Translations under genes and position numbers: made by a program
Shown: piece after piece, positions 9,130-17,487 of the stretch
Layout of the letters: every line of letters begins with the position of its first letter
How positions within the stretch are numbered: position 1 is the first letter of the stretch
Notes under the pieces: generated by a model
What the model saw: the letters and a program-made list of their open reading frames with translations, nothing else
Told to the model about the DNA's origin: nothing
Database searches by the model: none
NCBI RefSeq assembly: GCF_012726265.1
Contig: NZ_JAASAG010000001.1
Location: 1 to 64,000, forward strand
DNA: 64,000 nucleotides
Origin: Streptomyces sp. HNM0575
GTDB taxonomy: Bacteria > Actinomycetota > Actinomycetes > Streptomycetales > Streptomycetaceae
Reading direction: 5' to 3'

Positions 9130-9295
9130 GCGGGAGTTCTCAGTGTCGGGGCGGGGCGGCGCGACCGGGGGCCGGGGGCCTGGGAGGGGCCCGTTGCACA
9201 CGGTGCGGAACCTTACGGTCGGGTGCCGTGACGTGTGCTGTCGGTGCACGGCCGGTGCCGCGGCGGGGCGGGAATACCGGAGAGCCCCGAATCGG

Positions 9296-9326
9296 TTGGC
9301 CACCGTGTGAGCAGGTCCCGTACCAT
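9296..9326 (+). promoter_or_regulatory. Possible ssrA promoter
   Basis: TTGGCC (9296-9301) and TACCAT (9321-9326) are separated by 19 bp and lie about 48 bp before the mature 5' end of tmRNA. This would leave a short leader for RNase P to remove. The spacing is slightly long and this is a guess from position. Confidence 0.35.
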
Positions 9327-9373
9327 GGTCACAGCGCCGCCCGCGAGGGCGACGCGGGTTGTCAACTCAACAT

Positions 9374-9741
9374 GGGGATGATCGGTTTCGACAGCGGATG
9401 TCGAAGCAGGTGAAGCGAGCCGAGGAACGCGGCAATGATCTCGTTAACCATGTGCCGCAAAAAAATAATCGCCAATTCTAAGCGCGATTCCTTCGCCCTC
9501 GCTGCCTGAGCAGCGAGCGTGAAGTGTCAGCCCGGGTGCGTTCCCGCCCCGGATCCTGGCATCAGCTAGGGAACTCACCGCGTAGACCCGGTCACGGGGT
9601 CTGCCGGGACATCAAACAGTGACTGGGCCCGTCGGAGACTTGTCCACGTGATCTCCGGGGCCGAGAAAATCGAAGTGGACTGCGCTCGGAGAAGCCCTTC
9701 TTCTGCTCCGTTGGACGCGGGTTCGATTCCCGCCATCTCCA
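9374..9741 (+). ncRNA. ssrA: Transfer-messenger RNA (tmRNA)
   Basis: This RNA of about 368 nt has the tRNA-like ends of tmRNA: 5' GGGGATGATCGGTTTCGACAG and the 3' T-arm GCGGGTTCGATTCCCGC with acceptor strand CATCTCC plus discriminator A. The genome continues with CGA, so CCA must be added after transcription. The resume codon is GCC at 9471, and the tag ORF 9471-9509 encodes ANSKRDSFALAA and ends in TGA. The ALAA end is the proteolysis signal. smpB lies immediately upstream and a strong terminator follows. Confidence 0.97.
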
Positions 9742-9747
9742 CGAGTG

Positions 9748-9801
9748 CGAGGGCGACGTGTGTCCGCGGAAGGCGCGGACCGGGCCGCCCTCGTTGTTTT
9801 T
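9748..9801 (+). terminator. Intrinsic terminator of ssrA
   Basis: The outer stem CGAGGGCG/CGCCCTCG (9748-9755 with 9786-9793) encloses an inner stem GTCCGC/GCGGAC (9762-9767 with 9775-9780). It is followed by TTGTTTTT, an unusually good U-tract for this genome. Confidence 0.85.
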
Positions 9802-10205
9802 GCGCGGCTTCGCCGCGCGGGGCGGGGGCTCCGCCACCCGCACCCCCGGCGGGGGCTTCGCCCCCCGGCACCCCCTTGGGCGGGGGCTCCGCCCCCTGCC
9901 GTCCCCCTCGGGGCTGCGCATCGTTTTCGACTTTCCCGGGCGGGGCTTCGCCCCTGTTGTTCCCTCCGGGGTTGGGCGTTGATTCTGGCTTTCCCGGGCG
10001 GGGCTTCGCCCTTGGGCTGGCCCCCTGGCTCCCTCGGCAGGGCTGTGCCCCTGAGCCCCTTGCACCCCCGGCAGGGGCTTCGCCCCCAACGCCCTGACCC
10101 CCTGTGTCTCTGGTTGGCTGCGGCCCCCCGCGCTCTGGCGAAGCTGTGCCCCGGAGCCAGGGACCCCGGGCTCCCTGGCGTCCCCTGGGTAGGGCTTCGC
10201 CCCGG
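9802..10205. repeat. Array of about nine GC-rich hairpins of the GGGGCTTCGCCCC type
   Basis: Short palindromes built on the core G(3-5)CTTCGC(3-5), or with CTCCG or CTGTG in the loop, recur at about 9803, 9822, 9851, 9882, 9942, 10000, 10039, 10074 and 10191, separated by 10-100 bp of C/G-rich filler. Because of this composition several reading frames stay open on both strands, but none shows protein-like content. The array lies directly behind the ssrA terminator. UUCG-type loops are exceptionally stable in RNA. Role unknown. Confidence 0.8.
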
Positions 10206-10659
10206 CGCACCCCTGGCGGGCCTCCCAACTCCGCACCCCCGCCCCGCTGGTGGGGCCCACCGTCTCCGCTCGCGCGTGCGTGACCGCTGCCTGCCGCCGC
10301 TCGGCGCCGAGACACCGGCCCCGTCGGCCGAGACCGCCGCCAGGGCCCCGCCTGCCGTCAGGTGCAATCCATGCCGCCCGCCGCTCCGAAGAAATCGTGG
10401 GTAATCAAGCGCGAGAAGCTGGGCAGGCTGCACATTCGGACAGCCGAAGGCCGGATCTCCGCTCCTCGGTAAATGGACAATCAATTCCGTAAATGAATCA
10501 CCAATAGTCCAGGCCCGTGGAGGATTTGACGAGCAGGCCCCGGCATCCGGAACCACAGCGTTGTGGCTCGTACGCGGTGCGGATCGGCGGCACAGCCCAG
10601 ATCCGCGCCGAAAGCCCTTCTGGCTGCGTCTGCCAGGAGCGATGTGAGGAGAGATTCTT
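10206..10659. other. Intergenic region upstream of the MHS transporter
   Basis: No gene is supported. The part from about 10400 to 10520 is less GC-rich than its surroundings (AAATGGACAATCAATTCCG and flanks) and probably contains the promoter of the transporter gene. No confident -35/-10 pair or operator was found. Confidence 0.35.
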
Positions 10660-12075
10660 GTGGCGGCTTCAGATGCCGAGCCCGCAGGAGGGAATCCACT
10701 ACGTGTTGAGGAAATTTCGGTCACCACACCCGGCGTGATCAAACGCGCCATCGGTGCCGCTGCCATCGGCAATGTCACTGAATGGTTCGACTTCGGCGTA
10801 TTCGCCAACCTGACCCCGGTCATCACCGAGGTCTTCTTCACCGGTTCCAGCAAGACCGTCGGGCTGATCGGAACGCTGGGACTCTTCGCCGTGGCCTTCC
10901 TCGTGCGTCCCATAGGCGGCATGTTCTTCGGACCGCTCGGTGACAGGATCGGGCGTCAGCGGGTGCTCTCGCTGACCGTGATCCTCATGGCGCTGGGGAC
11001 GTTCGCCATCGCGTTCATACCCGGCTACGCGACATGGGGCGCGGCTGCGCCCATCCTGATGCTGGTGGCCCGCCTGGTTCAGGGCTTCTCCACCGGTGGT
11101 GAGTACGGCGGGGCGATGACCTTCATCTCGGAGTACGCACCCGACAAGAAGCGCGGCTTCCTGGGCAGCTGGCTGGAGTTCGGCACCCTGACCGGCTACC
11201 TGTTCGGCGGGATCATCGCGCTGGTGGTGACGCTGCCGGGTGTCATGTCCCATGACTCGCTGGTGAGTTGGGGCTGGCGCATCCCGTTCCTGATCTCGGG
11301 GCCGCTCGGCATCATCGGGCTGTACCTGCGGATGAAGCTGGAGGACACGCCCGCGTTCCGGGCGCTCAGCGAGAAGTCGGAGGGCCGCGAGGCCACGACG
11401 CTCAGGGAGATCCGGGAGATCTTCGTCCGCTACTGGCGTCCGGTGCTGGTGTGCATGGGCATGGTGCTGGTCTTCAACGTGACCAACTACATGCTCACCA
11501 CGTACATGCTGGAGTACATCGGCTCCCAGGCGCCGGCGGTCAGCTCGACCTGGGCCCAGATCCTGGAGATCATCGTCCTGGCGATCGGTATGGTGCTCAT
11601 CACCTTCGCCGGGCGGTTCTCGGACCGGGTCGGACGCAAGCCCGTGATTTTCACAGGGTGTGCGTTGCTGGTCGTGCTGGGGCTGCCCTCCGTTCTGCTG
11701 ATCCAGCAGAACACCGTGACCTCGGTCTTCGCCGGGTTGGCTCTCATGGCCCTGATGCTGTTGTGCTTCAACAGCACCATGCCCTCCGCGCTGCCGGCGC
11801 TCTTCCCGACCGAGATCCGGTACGGCGGGCTGTCGGTCGCCTACAACCTGTCGGTTTCCTTGTTCGGCGGTACGACGGCGTTCTTCAACGCGTTGCTCGT
11901 GGAGGGGACCGGGAACGTCGATATTCCTGGCTACTACCTGATGGCCGCCGGTGTGATCGGTGCGGTCGCGTGCTACTTCGCCGGCGAGTCGTCGGGCAGG
12001 CCACTGCCCGGCTCACCGCCCTCGGTGGAAACCAAGGAGCAGGCACGCGAGTTGGCCGCAGCCCATGCGGGTTGA
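10660..12075 (+). CDS. MFS transporter, metabolite:H+ symporter (ProP/MHS-type) family
   Basis: This 471-aa protein has 12 predicted membrane helices. Family motifs include IGNVTEWFDFGVFA at the start of helix 1, RPIGGMFFGPLGDRIGRQRVL after helix 2 (the MFS A-motif) and LVQGFSTGGEYGGAMTFISEYAP in helix 4. These are hallmarks of ProP-like symporters for betaine/proline, ectoine or small organic acids. The substrate cannot be told from sequence. The GTG start has GAGGAGAG upstream. It is a stand-alone gene. Confidence 0.88.
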   Translation: MAASDAEPAGGNPLRVEEISVTTPGVIKRAIGAAAIGNVTEWFDFGVFANLTPVITEVFFTGSSKTVGLIGTLGLFAVAFLVRPIGGMFFGPLGDRIGRQRVLSLTVILMALGTFAIAFIPGYATWGAAAPILMLVARLVQGFSTGGEYGGAMTFISEYAPDKKRGFLGSWLEFGTLTGYLFGGIIALVVTLPGVMSHDSLVSWGWRIPFLISGPLGIIGLYLRMKLEDTPAFRALSEKSEGREATTLREIREIFVRYWRPVLVCMGMVLVFNVTNYMLTTYMLEYIGSQAPAVSSTWAQILEIIVLAIGMVLITFAGRFSDRVGRKPVIFTGCALLVVLGLPSVLLIQQNTVTSVFAGLALMALMLLCFNSTMPSALPALFPTEIRYGGLSVAYNLSVSLFGGTTAFFNALLVEGTGNVDIPGYYLMAAGVIGAVACYFAGESSGRPLPGSPPSVETKEQARELAAAHAG

Positions 12076-12274
12076 CCCTGCTGGGGGTCTGATCCCCTGG
12101 CCCCGACGGACGGCGCGGAGCGCTGTCGTCTGACTCGGTGCCCGCTTCGCCCCGTCGAGCCACTGCCCGGCGGGGCGAAGCAGGCAGCGGGTGGGCAGCG
12201 GGCTCAAGGAACCGCGGGGGCCGGTGACAAAGCCCGTTACCGGGCCTTCGGCCGGGCCCCGCTTCCGTGCTGTG

Positions 12275-12967
12275 ATGGGGGGCATGGACCGTAAGGACAA
12301 GAATCCGGGGGACGGGCGCAGCCTCCCCGCCGAGTTGTATCTGCTCGCGTGCGACACCGAGAGGGAGAAGCTCACGAAGCGGGACGTGCTCGGCAGTGTG
12401 CTGCGGGCCGCTGTGCTCGTCGAGTTGACCGACCGCGGCTGTCTGACCGACGACGACGGCAAGGCGCGTACCGTCGGCGACAGGCGTACGGGAGACCCGC
12501 TGCTCGACGAGGCGCTGCGCGGGATAGCCGCGGAGAAGCGCCCGCGCAAGTGGAAGGCGCTGGTGCAGCGGGAGCGCAAGCAGACCTTCCAGGCGGTGGA
12601 GCGGCAGTTGGAGAAGGAGCGTGTGATCGGCGTCGAGCGGCGCACGTGGCTCTCCGACAAGGTCGTCGTGAAGGACACCGCCCAGGTGAAGCGGCTGCAC
12701 GCGGAGGCTCAGGAGACGCTGACCGGCGGGCGTCCCGTCAAGGAATTCACCACGCGGCAGGCCGCGTTGACGGCGCTGGCCGCCGTGGGCGGGTTCCCGA
12801 CCGTCACCTCCGGCAAGGACCGGCGCCAGCACAAGAAGCGCATCAAGGAGCTGACGGAGCGCGCCGGTGAGGCCGGGCCCGCGCTGAAGAGGGCGCTGGA
12901 CGAGATGCAGATGGCGAACGCGGCGATCGTCGGCGCCGTCGCGTCCGCGGGGGCCAGCGGCTCGTAG
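12275..12967 (+). CDS. GPP34 (GOLPH3/VPS74-like) family phosphoprotein
   Basis: This 230-aa soluble protein matches the GPP34 family: LPAELYLLACDTEREKL near the start, VLRAAVLVELTDRGCLTDDDGKARTVG, an amphipathic helical middle, and FTTRQAALTALAAVGGF near the C-terminus. In eukaryotes the family binds phosphatidylinositol-4-phosphate at the Golgi. Streptomyces genomes carry several copies and the bacterial role is poorly defined. ATG 12275 and ATG 12284 are both possible starts and the ribosome binding site does not decide between them. No operon partner is evident. Confidence 0.8.
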   Translation: MGGMDRKDKNPGDGRSLPAELYLLACDTEREKLTKRDVLGSVLRAAVLVELTDRGCLTDDDGKARTVGDRRTGDPLLDEALRGIAAEKRPRKWKALVQRERKQTFQAVERQLEKERVIGVERRTWLSDKVVVKDTAQVKRLHAEAQETLTGGRPVKEFTTRQAALTALAAVGGFPTVTSGKDRRQHKKRIKELTERAGEAGPALKRALDEMQMANAAIVGAVASAGASGS

Positions 12968-13019
12968 GGGAAGGCGGGGCCGGGCTCAAACGGCGCCCGG
13001 GCGGGGAAGGATCGGGTGT

Positions 13020-14012
13020 ATGAAGCAGCAGCCGCACGCCCGGCACGTGCCCGTCGGGCGCCCTACGGAGCCGCTCGGCCCCGGCTCGCTCACCTGGAAG
13101 TTCTTCGGCGACTGGCGCGGGGTGCTGCTCGCCCCGTGGGCGGGCGCCATGCAGAACATGCACCCCGGGCTGGGCGCCGGAGTCGCCGAGCACTCGCGTT
13201 TCTTCGAGGAGCGCTGGGAGCGGCTGTTCCGTTCGCTGTATCCGATCGGCGGCGTCGTGTACGACGGTCCGTGCGCCGCCGCGACCGCGCGCCAGGTGCG
13301 CGGATACCACGACACGATCAAGGGCGTCGACCGGCACGGCCGCCCGTACCACGCGCTCGATCCCGACACCTTCTACTGGGCGCATTCGACGTTCTTCATG
13401 CTCACGCTGCTCGTCGCCGACCGTTTCGGGCCGGGCCTGAGCGAGGACGAGAAGCGGCAGCTCTTCGACGAACACGTGCGCTGGTGGCGGCTGTACGGGA
13501 TGAGCATGCGGCCCGTGCCGGAGAGCTGGCCCGCCTTCCAGGCGTACTGGGACCGGATGGCGCGCGAGGTGCTGGAGGACAACCAGCCCACGCGCGACGT
13601 GCTCGACATCCGCTTCATCGCCAGGCCGCCCGCGCTCTCCTGGCTGCCGCACCCGGTGTGGCGTGTGCTGCGCGGGCCGCAGGCGCGGTTCACCGTCTGG
13701 TTCACGGTGGGGCTCTTCCCCGCGCCGGTGCGTGAGCGGCTGGGCCACCGGTGGACCGTGCGCGACGAGCGGAGGCTGCGGCTCCTCGGGCGGCTGGTCC
13801 ATCACGTGTGGCGGTTCGTGCCGTTCCGGTACCGCTATCACCCGCGGGCGCGCGCCGGCTGGGCGCGCGAGGCGGGGCTGCGGGCGGCGGACGCGCCCCA
13901 AGTCGAGTCCCCCGTACGGAATTCGCCGCCTCCGGAGGAGCGTGACTCGCCCAAGCACTATGTGCCGCCCTCTCCGCCGGAGTCGCCCTCGCGGGCTCGT
14001 TTCCCCGTGTAA
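13020..14012 (+). CDS. MpaB/latex-clearing-type oxygenase family protein (DUF2236)
   Basis: This 330-aa protein shows the family pattern: WKFFGDWRGVLLAPWAGAMQNMHPG near the start, RGYHDTIKGVDRHGRPYHALDPDTFYWAH with the conserved Asp-Pro and Trp-x-His, and a C-terminal RYRYHPRARAGWAREAGL. The family includes rubber oxygenase (Lcp)-like b-type haem proteins and the fungal MpaB oxygenase. The conserved histidines here suggest haem binding, but the substrate is unknown. The last 40 residues are a Pro/Ser-rich extension. It lies 52 bp behind the GPP34 gene on the same strand. Confidence 0.82.
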   Translation: MKQQPHARHVPVGRPTEPLGPGSLTWKFFGDWRGVLLAPWAGAMQNMHPGLGAGVAEHSRFFEERWERLFRSLYPIGGVVYDGPCAAATARQVRGYHDTIKGVDRHGRPYHALDPDTFYWAHSTFFMLTLLVADRFGPGLSEDEKRQLFDEHVRWWRLYGMSMRPVPESWPAFQAYWDRMAREVLEDNQPTRDVLDIRFIARPPALSWLPHPVWRVLRGPQARFTVWFTVGLFPAPVRERLGHRWTVRDERRLRLLGRLVHHVWRFVPFRYRYHPRARAGWAREAGLRAADAPQVESPVRNSPPPEERDSPKHYVPPSPPESPSRARFPV

Positions 14013-14108
14013 CACGGCAATGGCGGGGCCACGAACCGCGTATTGCGTTTTCTCCCTTGCGGCTGCGGGCTGTTGACCGGGGTACGGGGCGTCATTAGCT
14101 TCGACGGC

Positions 14109-14183
14109 ATGCACGATTCGCCCGGCTTCACCCAGCGCCGCTCCGTGGATCTACGGCGCGTCGCCTCCGCGCTGTGTAGCTGA
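14109..14183 (+). CDS. Putative cysteine/sulfur-responsive leader peptide (24 aa)
   Basis: ATG 14109 to TGA 14183 encodes MHDSPGFTQRR followed by SVDLRRVASALCS. The pattern RRxVDLxRVASAxC near the C-terminus recurs in short leader ORFs upstream of sulfate, sulfonate and cysteine genes in actinobacteria, where ribosome stalling at cysteine codons is thought to control downstream expression. Here it lies 198 bp before a sulfonate-type ABC operon. Two hairpins follow it. The single terminal Cys-Ser (TGT AGC) is the likely sensing point. The ORF is easily missed because it is so short. Confidence 0.75.
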   Translation: MHDSPGFTQRRSVDLRRVASALCS

Positions 14184-14194
14184 ATTCCCTCGCC

Positions 14195-14244
14195 GCGCGC
14201 GGCAGAGCGCTGCGCGCACCGTGCTGCGACGCCCCTGCGGCGTC
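14195..14244 (+). promoter_or_regulatory. Two hairpins after the leader peptide, possible attenuator
   Basis: Hairpin 1 pairs 14195-14202 (GCGCGCGG) with 14210-14217 (CTGCGCGC) around a 7-nt loop. Hairpin 2 pairs 14228-14233 (GACGCC) with 14239-14244 (GGCGTC) and is followed by a pyrimidine-rich run (CCTTCTCTCCACCTCTTTCT). The first begins 11 nt after the leader stop codon, within reach of a stalled ribosome. An attenuation role is inferred. Confidence 0.45.
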
Positions 14245-14381
14245 CCTTCTCTCCACCTCTTTCTCCCCCACATTCCTCATCCACGCCTTCCGGCCGCCTG
14301 TCCGCGTATCCGACCGCGGGCGGCCCGGTGGCGTGTGCCCGTACGTACCGCAGCAGTACCTGAACGAACCGGGACACGAAC

Positions 14382-15620
14382 ATGCCCAGGCCCGCTCCTG
14401 ATCAGCCAAGAACCCGCTCCGGCACCGGCGCCCGGCGACGGCGCGAAAGCCGGGGGCTCGCGCTGCTCGCCGCTGCGACGGCCCCCGCTCTGCTGGTCGG
14501 TTGCGCCCAGCAGGGCACCGGCGGTCCGTCCGACGCGAAGCTCGCGAAGACGGACATACCCGCGAAGGTCTCGCCGAAGACGACGCTCACCATCGGGGCG
14601 CCGGAGGACCGCGTACTGCTGAAGCTCTCCGGGGCGGCGAAGAAGCTGCCGTTCAAGGTGAAGTGGGCGAACATCAGCGGCGGTCCGCAGTGCTCGGAGG
14701 CCTTCCGTGCGCATTCGCTGGATCTGTGCGCGGCGGCCGAAGTCCCGTCCATACACGCCCATTGGACGGGTCTGGACACGAAGCTGGTCGCGGCGGAATT
14801 CCGCAAGGATCCGGCGAAGAACCCGATCTACCGGCTGGGCATCGCCCCGGGCGCCGGCATCGACTCCCTCAAGGACCTGCGCGGCAAGAAGATCGCCTTC
14901 AGCCCCGGGCAGGCGCAGGGCGCGCTGGTGCTGCGGATCCTGCACAAGGCCGGTCTGAAGAAGAGCGACGTGAAGCTCGTCGAGATGCCCAGCACCGGCG
15001 ACGTCTACTCGACCGCGCTCGGCGAGCACCAGGTCGACGCGGCCCCGCTCGGGGACGTCAACCTCAAGCGCTATCCGGCCAAGTACGGCAAGCAGGGCGG
15101 CAAGACCATCCCGCACGGTCTGCGCGACGACGCCTCCCATCTGTGGGCGCCGACGCAGTCCGTGGCGGATCCCCAGAAGGCCGCGGCCATAAGGGAGTTC
15201 ATCAAGCTCTGGGCGCGGGCGCAGGTGTGGGGATACGAGCACCCGAAGGAGTGGGTCGAGGGTTACGCCGTGAAGGACCAGGGGCTCAGCCGCGAGGACG
15301 GCGAATACCTGCACAAGCACAACGGCGAGCCCGAGATCCCGGACGACTGGGGCCCGGTGATCCGGCGGCATCAGAAGACGGTCGACCTGCTCGCGAAGGA
15401 GACCGGCAAGAAGAGGTTCGACGCGGCGACGCTCTTCGACCGGCGCTTCGAGCACGTCGCCGCCGACGCCCTCAAGTCCGGCGGCGCCAAGTCGGACGGC
15501 GGCAAGTCGGACGGTGCCAAGTCGGACGGTGCCAAGTCGGACGGCGGCAAGTCGGACGGTGCCAAGTCGAACGGCGGCAAGTCGGAGGGTGCCGAGGCGC
15601 AGGGGAAGGAGAAGCCGTGA
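14382..15620 (+). CDS. ABC transporter substrate-binding lipoprotein (sulfonate/NitT-TauT type)
   Basis: This 412-aa lipoprotein has a basic N-terminus, a hydrophobic segment and the lipobox LLVGC with C41. The mature part is an SsuA/NMT1-like periplasmic-binding fold (LKDLRGKKIAFSPGQAQGALVLRIL, VKLVEMPSTGDVYSTALGEHQVDAAPLGD). The last 45 residues are tandem AKSDG/GKSDG repeats matching a 12-bp-type DNA repeat, so they are likely a flexible, recently expanded tail. Its stop overlaps the permease start (GTGA). With the downstream monooxygenase and the upstream leader peptide, uptake of an organosulfur compound is the best guess; the ligand is not proven. Confidence 0.85.
   Translation: MPRPAPDQPRTRSGTGARRRRESRGLALLAAATAPALLVGCAQQGTGGPSDAKLAKTDIPAKVSPKTTLTIGAPEDRVLLKLSGAAKKLPFKVKWANISGGPQCSEAFRAHSLDLCAAAEVPSIHAHWTGLDTKLVAAEFRKDPAKNPIYRLGIAPGAGIDSLKDLRGKKIAFSPGQAQGALVLRILHKAGLKKSDVKLVEMPSTGDVYSTALGEHQVDAAPLGDVNLKRYPAKYGKQGGKTIPHGLRDDASHLWAPTQSVADPQKAAAIREFIKLWARAQVWGYEHPKEWVEGYAVKDQGLSREDGEYLHKHNGEPEIPDDWGPVIRRHQKTVDLLAKETGKKRFDAATLFDRRFEHVAADALKSGGAKSDGGKSDGAKSDGAKSDGGKSDGAKSNGGKSEGAEAQGKEKP
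15475..15590 (+). repeat. In-frame tandem repeat encoding (A/G)KSDG at the end of the binding protein
   Basis: The unit GGYGSCAAGTCGGAC (15 bp) occurs about seven times in succession with small changes (GGCGGCAAGTCGGAC, GGTGCCAAGTCGGAC, one AACGGC). It keeps frame and adds a Lys/Ser/Asp/Gly tail. Confidence 0.8.
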
Positions 15621-16462
15621 GCGCCGTGACCACGCAGACCCTCGGGCGCCTGGCGGGCGCCGCCCGGCGCCCGCGCACCAGAACGGGTCCACGCCTCGCG
15701 CCGGGCCGCCCGCTCCGATTCGGCACCGCCCTCGGCCCGTTGCTGCTGCTCGCCGTATGGTCGGCCGGTTCCGCGGCGGGGCTCATCGAGCCGCGGCTGC
15801 TGTCGGCACCGTGGACGGTCGTGACCACGGCGGGCGACCTCGTGGCCGACGGCCGCCTCCAGGGGCATCTGGCGAGCTCCACCCAACGCGTCGTGCTGGG
15901 GCTGGTGTTCGGCACCCTCGCCGGCCTGGTGCTGGCGGTCGCCTCCGGACTGAGCCGCATCGGCGAGGCGCTGATCGACGGCCCCGTGCAGATCAAACGG
16001 GCCCTGCCCTCGCTGGCACTGGTGCCGCTGCTGGTGCTGTGGTTCGGGATCGGCGAGTCGATGAAGGTCATCACCGTCGCGCTCGCCGTCTTCGTCCCCG
16101 TCTACATCCACACGCACAACGGGCTGCGCACGATCGACAGCCGCTACGTCGAACTCTCGGAGACGGTACGGCTGAAGCGGCGCCAGTTCATCCGCCATGT
16201 CGTGCTGCCCGGAGCGCTGCCCGGCTTCCTGCTCGGCATGCGCTTCGCGGTGACGTCGGCCTGGCTGACCCTCGTCGTCGTCGAACAGGTCAATGCCACC
16301 AGCGGACTCGGCTACATGATGGAGCTGGCACGCACGTACGGACAGACCGAGGTCATCATCGTCGGACTGGTCGTCTACGGGCTGCTGGGGCTCCTCTCCG
16401 ACGGGCTGGTGCGATATGCGGAGAGGAGGGTGCTGTCATGGCGACGGACACTCGCGGGCTGA
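15617..16462 (+). CDS. ABC transporter permease (sulfonate/NitT-TauT type)
   Basis: This 281-aa integral membrane protein has about six helices and the BPD transport motif region (ETVRLKRRQFIRHVVLPGALPGFLLGMRF), which contacts the ATPase. It is closest in type to SsuC/TauC. The GTG at 15617 overlaps the stop of the binding-protein gene by 4 nt (GTGA), and the frame upstream of it belongs to no real gene. The ATPase gene starts 25 nt before this gene ends. Confidence 0.9.
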   Translation: MSAVTTQTLGRLAGAARRPRTRTGPRLAPGRPLRFGTALGPLLLLAVWSAGSAAGLIEPRLLSAPWTVVTTAGDLVADGRLQGHLASSTQRVVLGLVFGTLAGLVLAVASGLSRIGEALIDGPVQIKRALPSLALVPLLVLWFGIGESMKVITVALAVFVPVYIHTHNGLRTIDSRYVELSETVRLKRRQFIRHVVLPGALPGFLLGMRFAVTSAWLTLVVVEQVNATSGLGYMMELARTYGQTEVIIVGLVVYGLLGLLSDGLVRYAERRVLSWRRTLAG

Positions 16463-17487
16463 ACGGCGGCACGAGCACGAGCGCGAGCACAAGTGCGAGC
16501 GCGAGTCCGGACGGCGCGGACGCGGTCGGTACTGACGTGGACGGCGTGGACGGCACGGATACCGGCGTACGGGACGAGGGCGGGACGAAGCCCGCGCACG
16601 CCGCGGACACGGCCGTACGCATCCACGGCCTGGAGCGTTCCTTCGGGGCCAGGAAGGTCCTCGACGGGCTCGAACTCGACATCCGGGCGGGCGAGTTCGT
16701 GGCGCTGCTCGGCCGCAGCGGCTCCGGCAAGTCGACGCTGCTGCGGGCGCTGGCGGGCCTCGACCACGACGTCGCGGGCAAGGGACTGCTGAACGCGCCC
16801 GCGAACGTCTCGGTCGTCTTCCAGGACGCCCGGCTCCTGCCGTGGAAGCGGGTCCTGGACAACGTGCTGCTGGGCCTGACCGGTCCGGGGGCGCGGGAGC
16901 GCGGGCGTGCGGCGCTCGCCGAAGTCGGCCTGTCCGACCGGGAGTCGGCGTGGCCGGTGGAGCTGTCCGGCGGTGAGCAGCAGCGTGTGTCGCTGGCCCG
17001 CTCCCTCGTACGGGAGCCCGAACTCCTCCTGGCCGACGAGCCGTTCGGCGCGCTGGACGCGCTCACCCGCATCCGCATGCACAAGCTGCTGCGGAAGCTG
17101 TGCGCGGCGCACCGTCCCGCGGTGCTGCTGGTGACGCACGACGTGGACGAGGCGATCGAACTCGCCGACCGCGTCGCGGTGCTGGAGGACGGCCGCATCA
17201 CCGCGGACGTGCCCGTGGAGCTGGACGGTGCGAGCGGTCACGGCACCAGGGAGTACGCGGCGCTGCGCGAATCGCTGCTGGCACGGCTCGGCGTGGACGC
17301 GGAGCGCTCGCAGGAGCGGGACGAGGAGCGGGCGCCGGAACACGAGTCGGAACACGAGTCGGAACACGCGTCGGACCGTACGAAGGACGGCGAGGACGGC
17401 GAGGACGGCGAAACCGGCGAGGACACCGAGGACGGACGCGCCAGGGACCGCGAGGACCAGAAGAAAAAGGAAGAGGTGTCCGCATGA
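16438..17487 (+). CDS. ABC transporter ATP-binding protein (sulfonate/NitT-TauT type)
   Basis: This 349-aa ATPase has Walker A GRSGSGKST (92-100), Q-loop VFQDARLLPWKRVLDNV, signature [15 protein letters not shown], Walker B LLLADEPFGALDA and switch histidine in LLVTHDVDEAIELADRV. It carries two unusual additions: a Ser/Thr/Asp-rich N-terminal extension of about 58 residues and a C-terminal tail of about 65 residues made of Glu/Asp/His/Gly repeats. ATG 16438 is chosen for the GAGAGGAGGG site before it; it overlaps the permease by 25 nt. Its stop overlaps the monooxygenase start (ATGA). Confidence 0.9.
   Translation: MATDTRGLNGGTSTSASTSASASPDGADAVGTDVDGVDGTDTGVRDEGGTKPAHAADTAVRIHGLERSFGARKVLDGLELDIRAGEFVALLGRSGSGKSTLLRALAGLDHDVAGKGLLNAPANVSVVFQDARLLPWKRVLDNVLLGLTGPGARERGRAALAEVGLSDRESAWPVELSGGEQQRVSLARSLVREPELLLADEPFGALDALTRIRMHKLLRKLCAAHRPAVLLVTHDVDEAIELADRVAVLEDGRITADVPVELDGASGHGTREYAALRESLLARLGVDAERSQERDEERAPEHESEHESEHASDRTKDGEDGEDGETGEDTEDGRARDREDQKKKEEVSA

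Noticed and set aside
9742..9802. Integration site (attL/attR) at the 3' end of ssrA
   Set aside because: ssrA is a frequent target, but no integrase and no duplicated 3' end of ssrA were seen within the window.
9742..10660. Several overlapping open frames up to 436 codons in the hairpin region
   Set aside because: They arise from palindromic G/C runs on both strands. There is no ribosome binding site pattern or protein-like composition.
14501..15616. Upstream extension of the ABC permease frame over the binding-protein gene
   Set aside because: The open frame continues by composition only. The GTG at 15617 starts the family-like protein and overlaps the previous stop.
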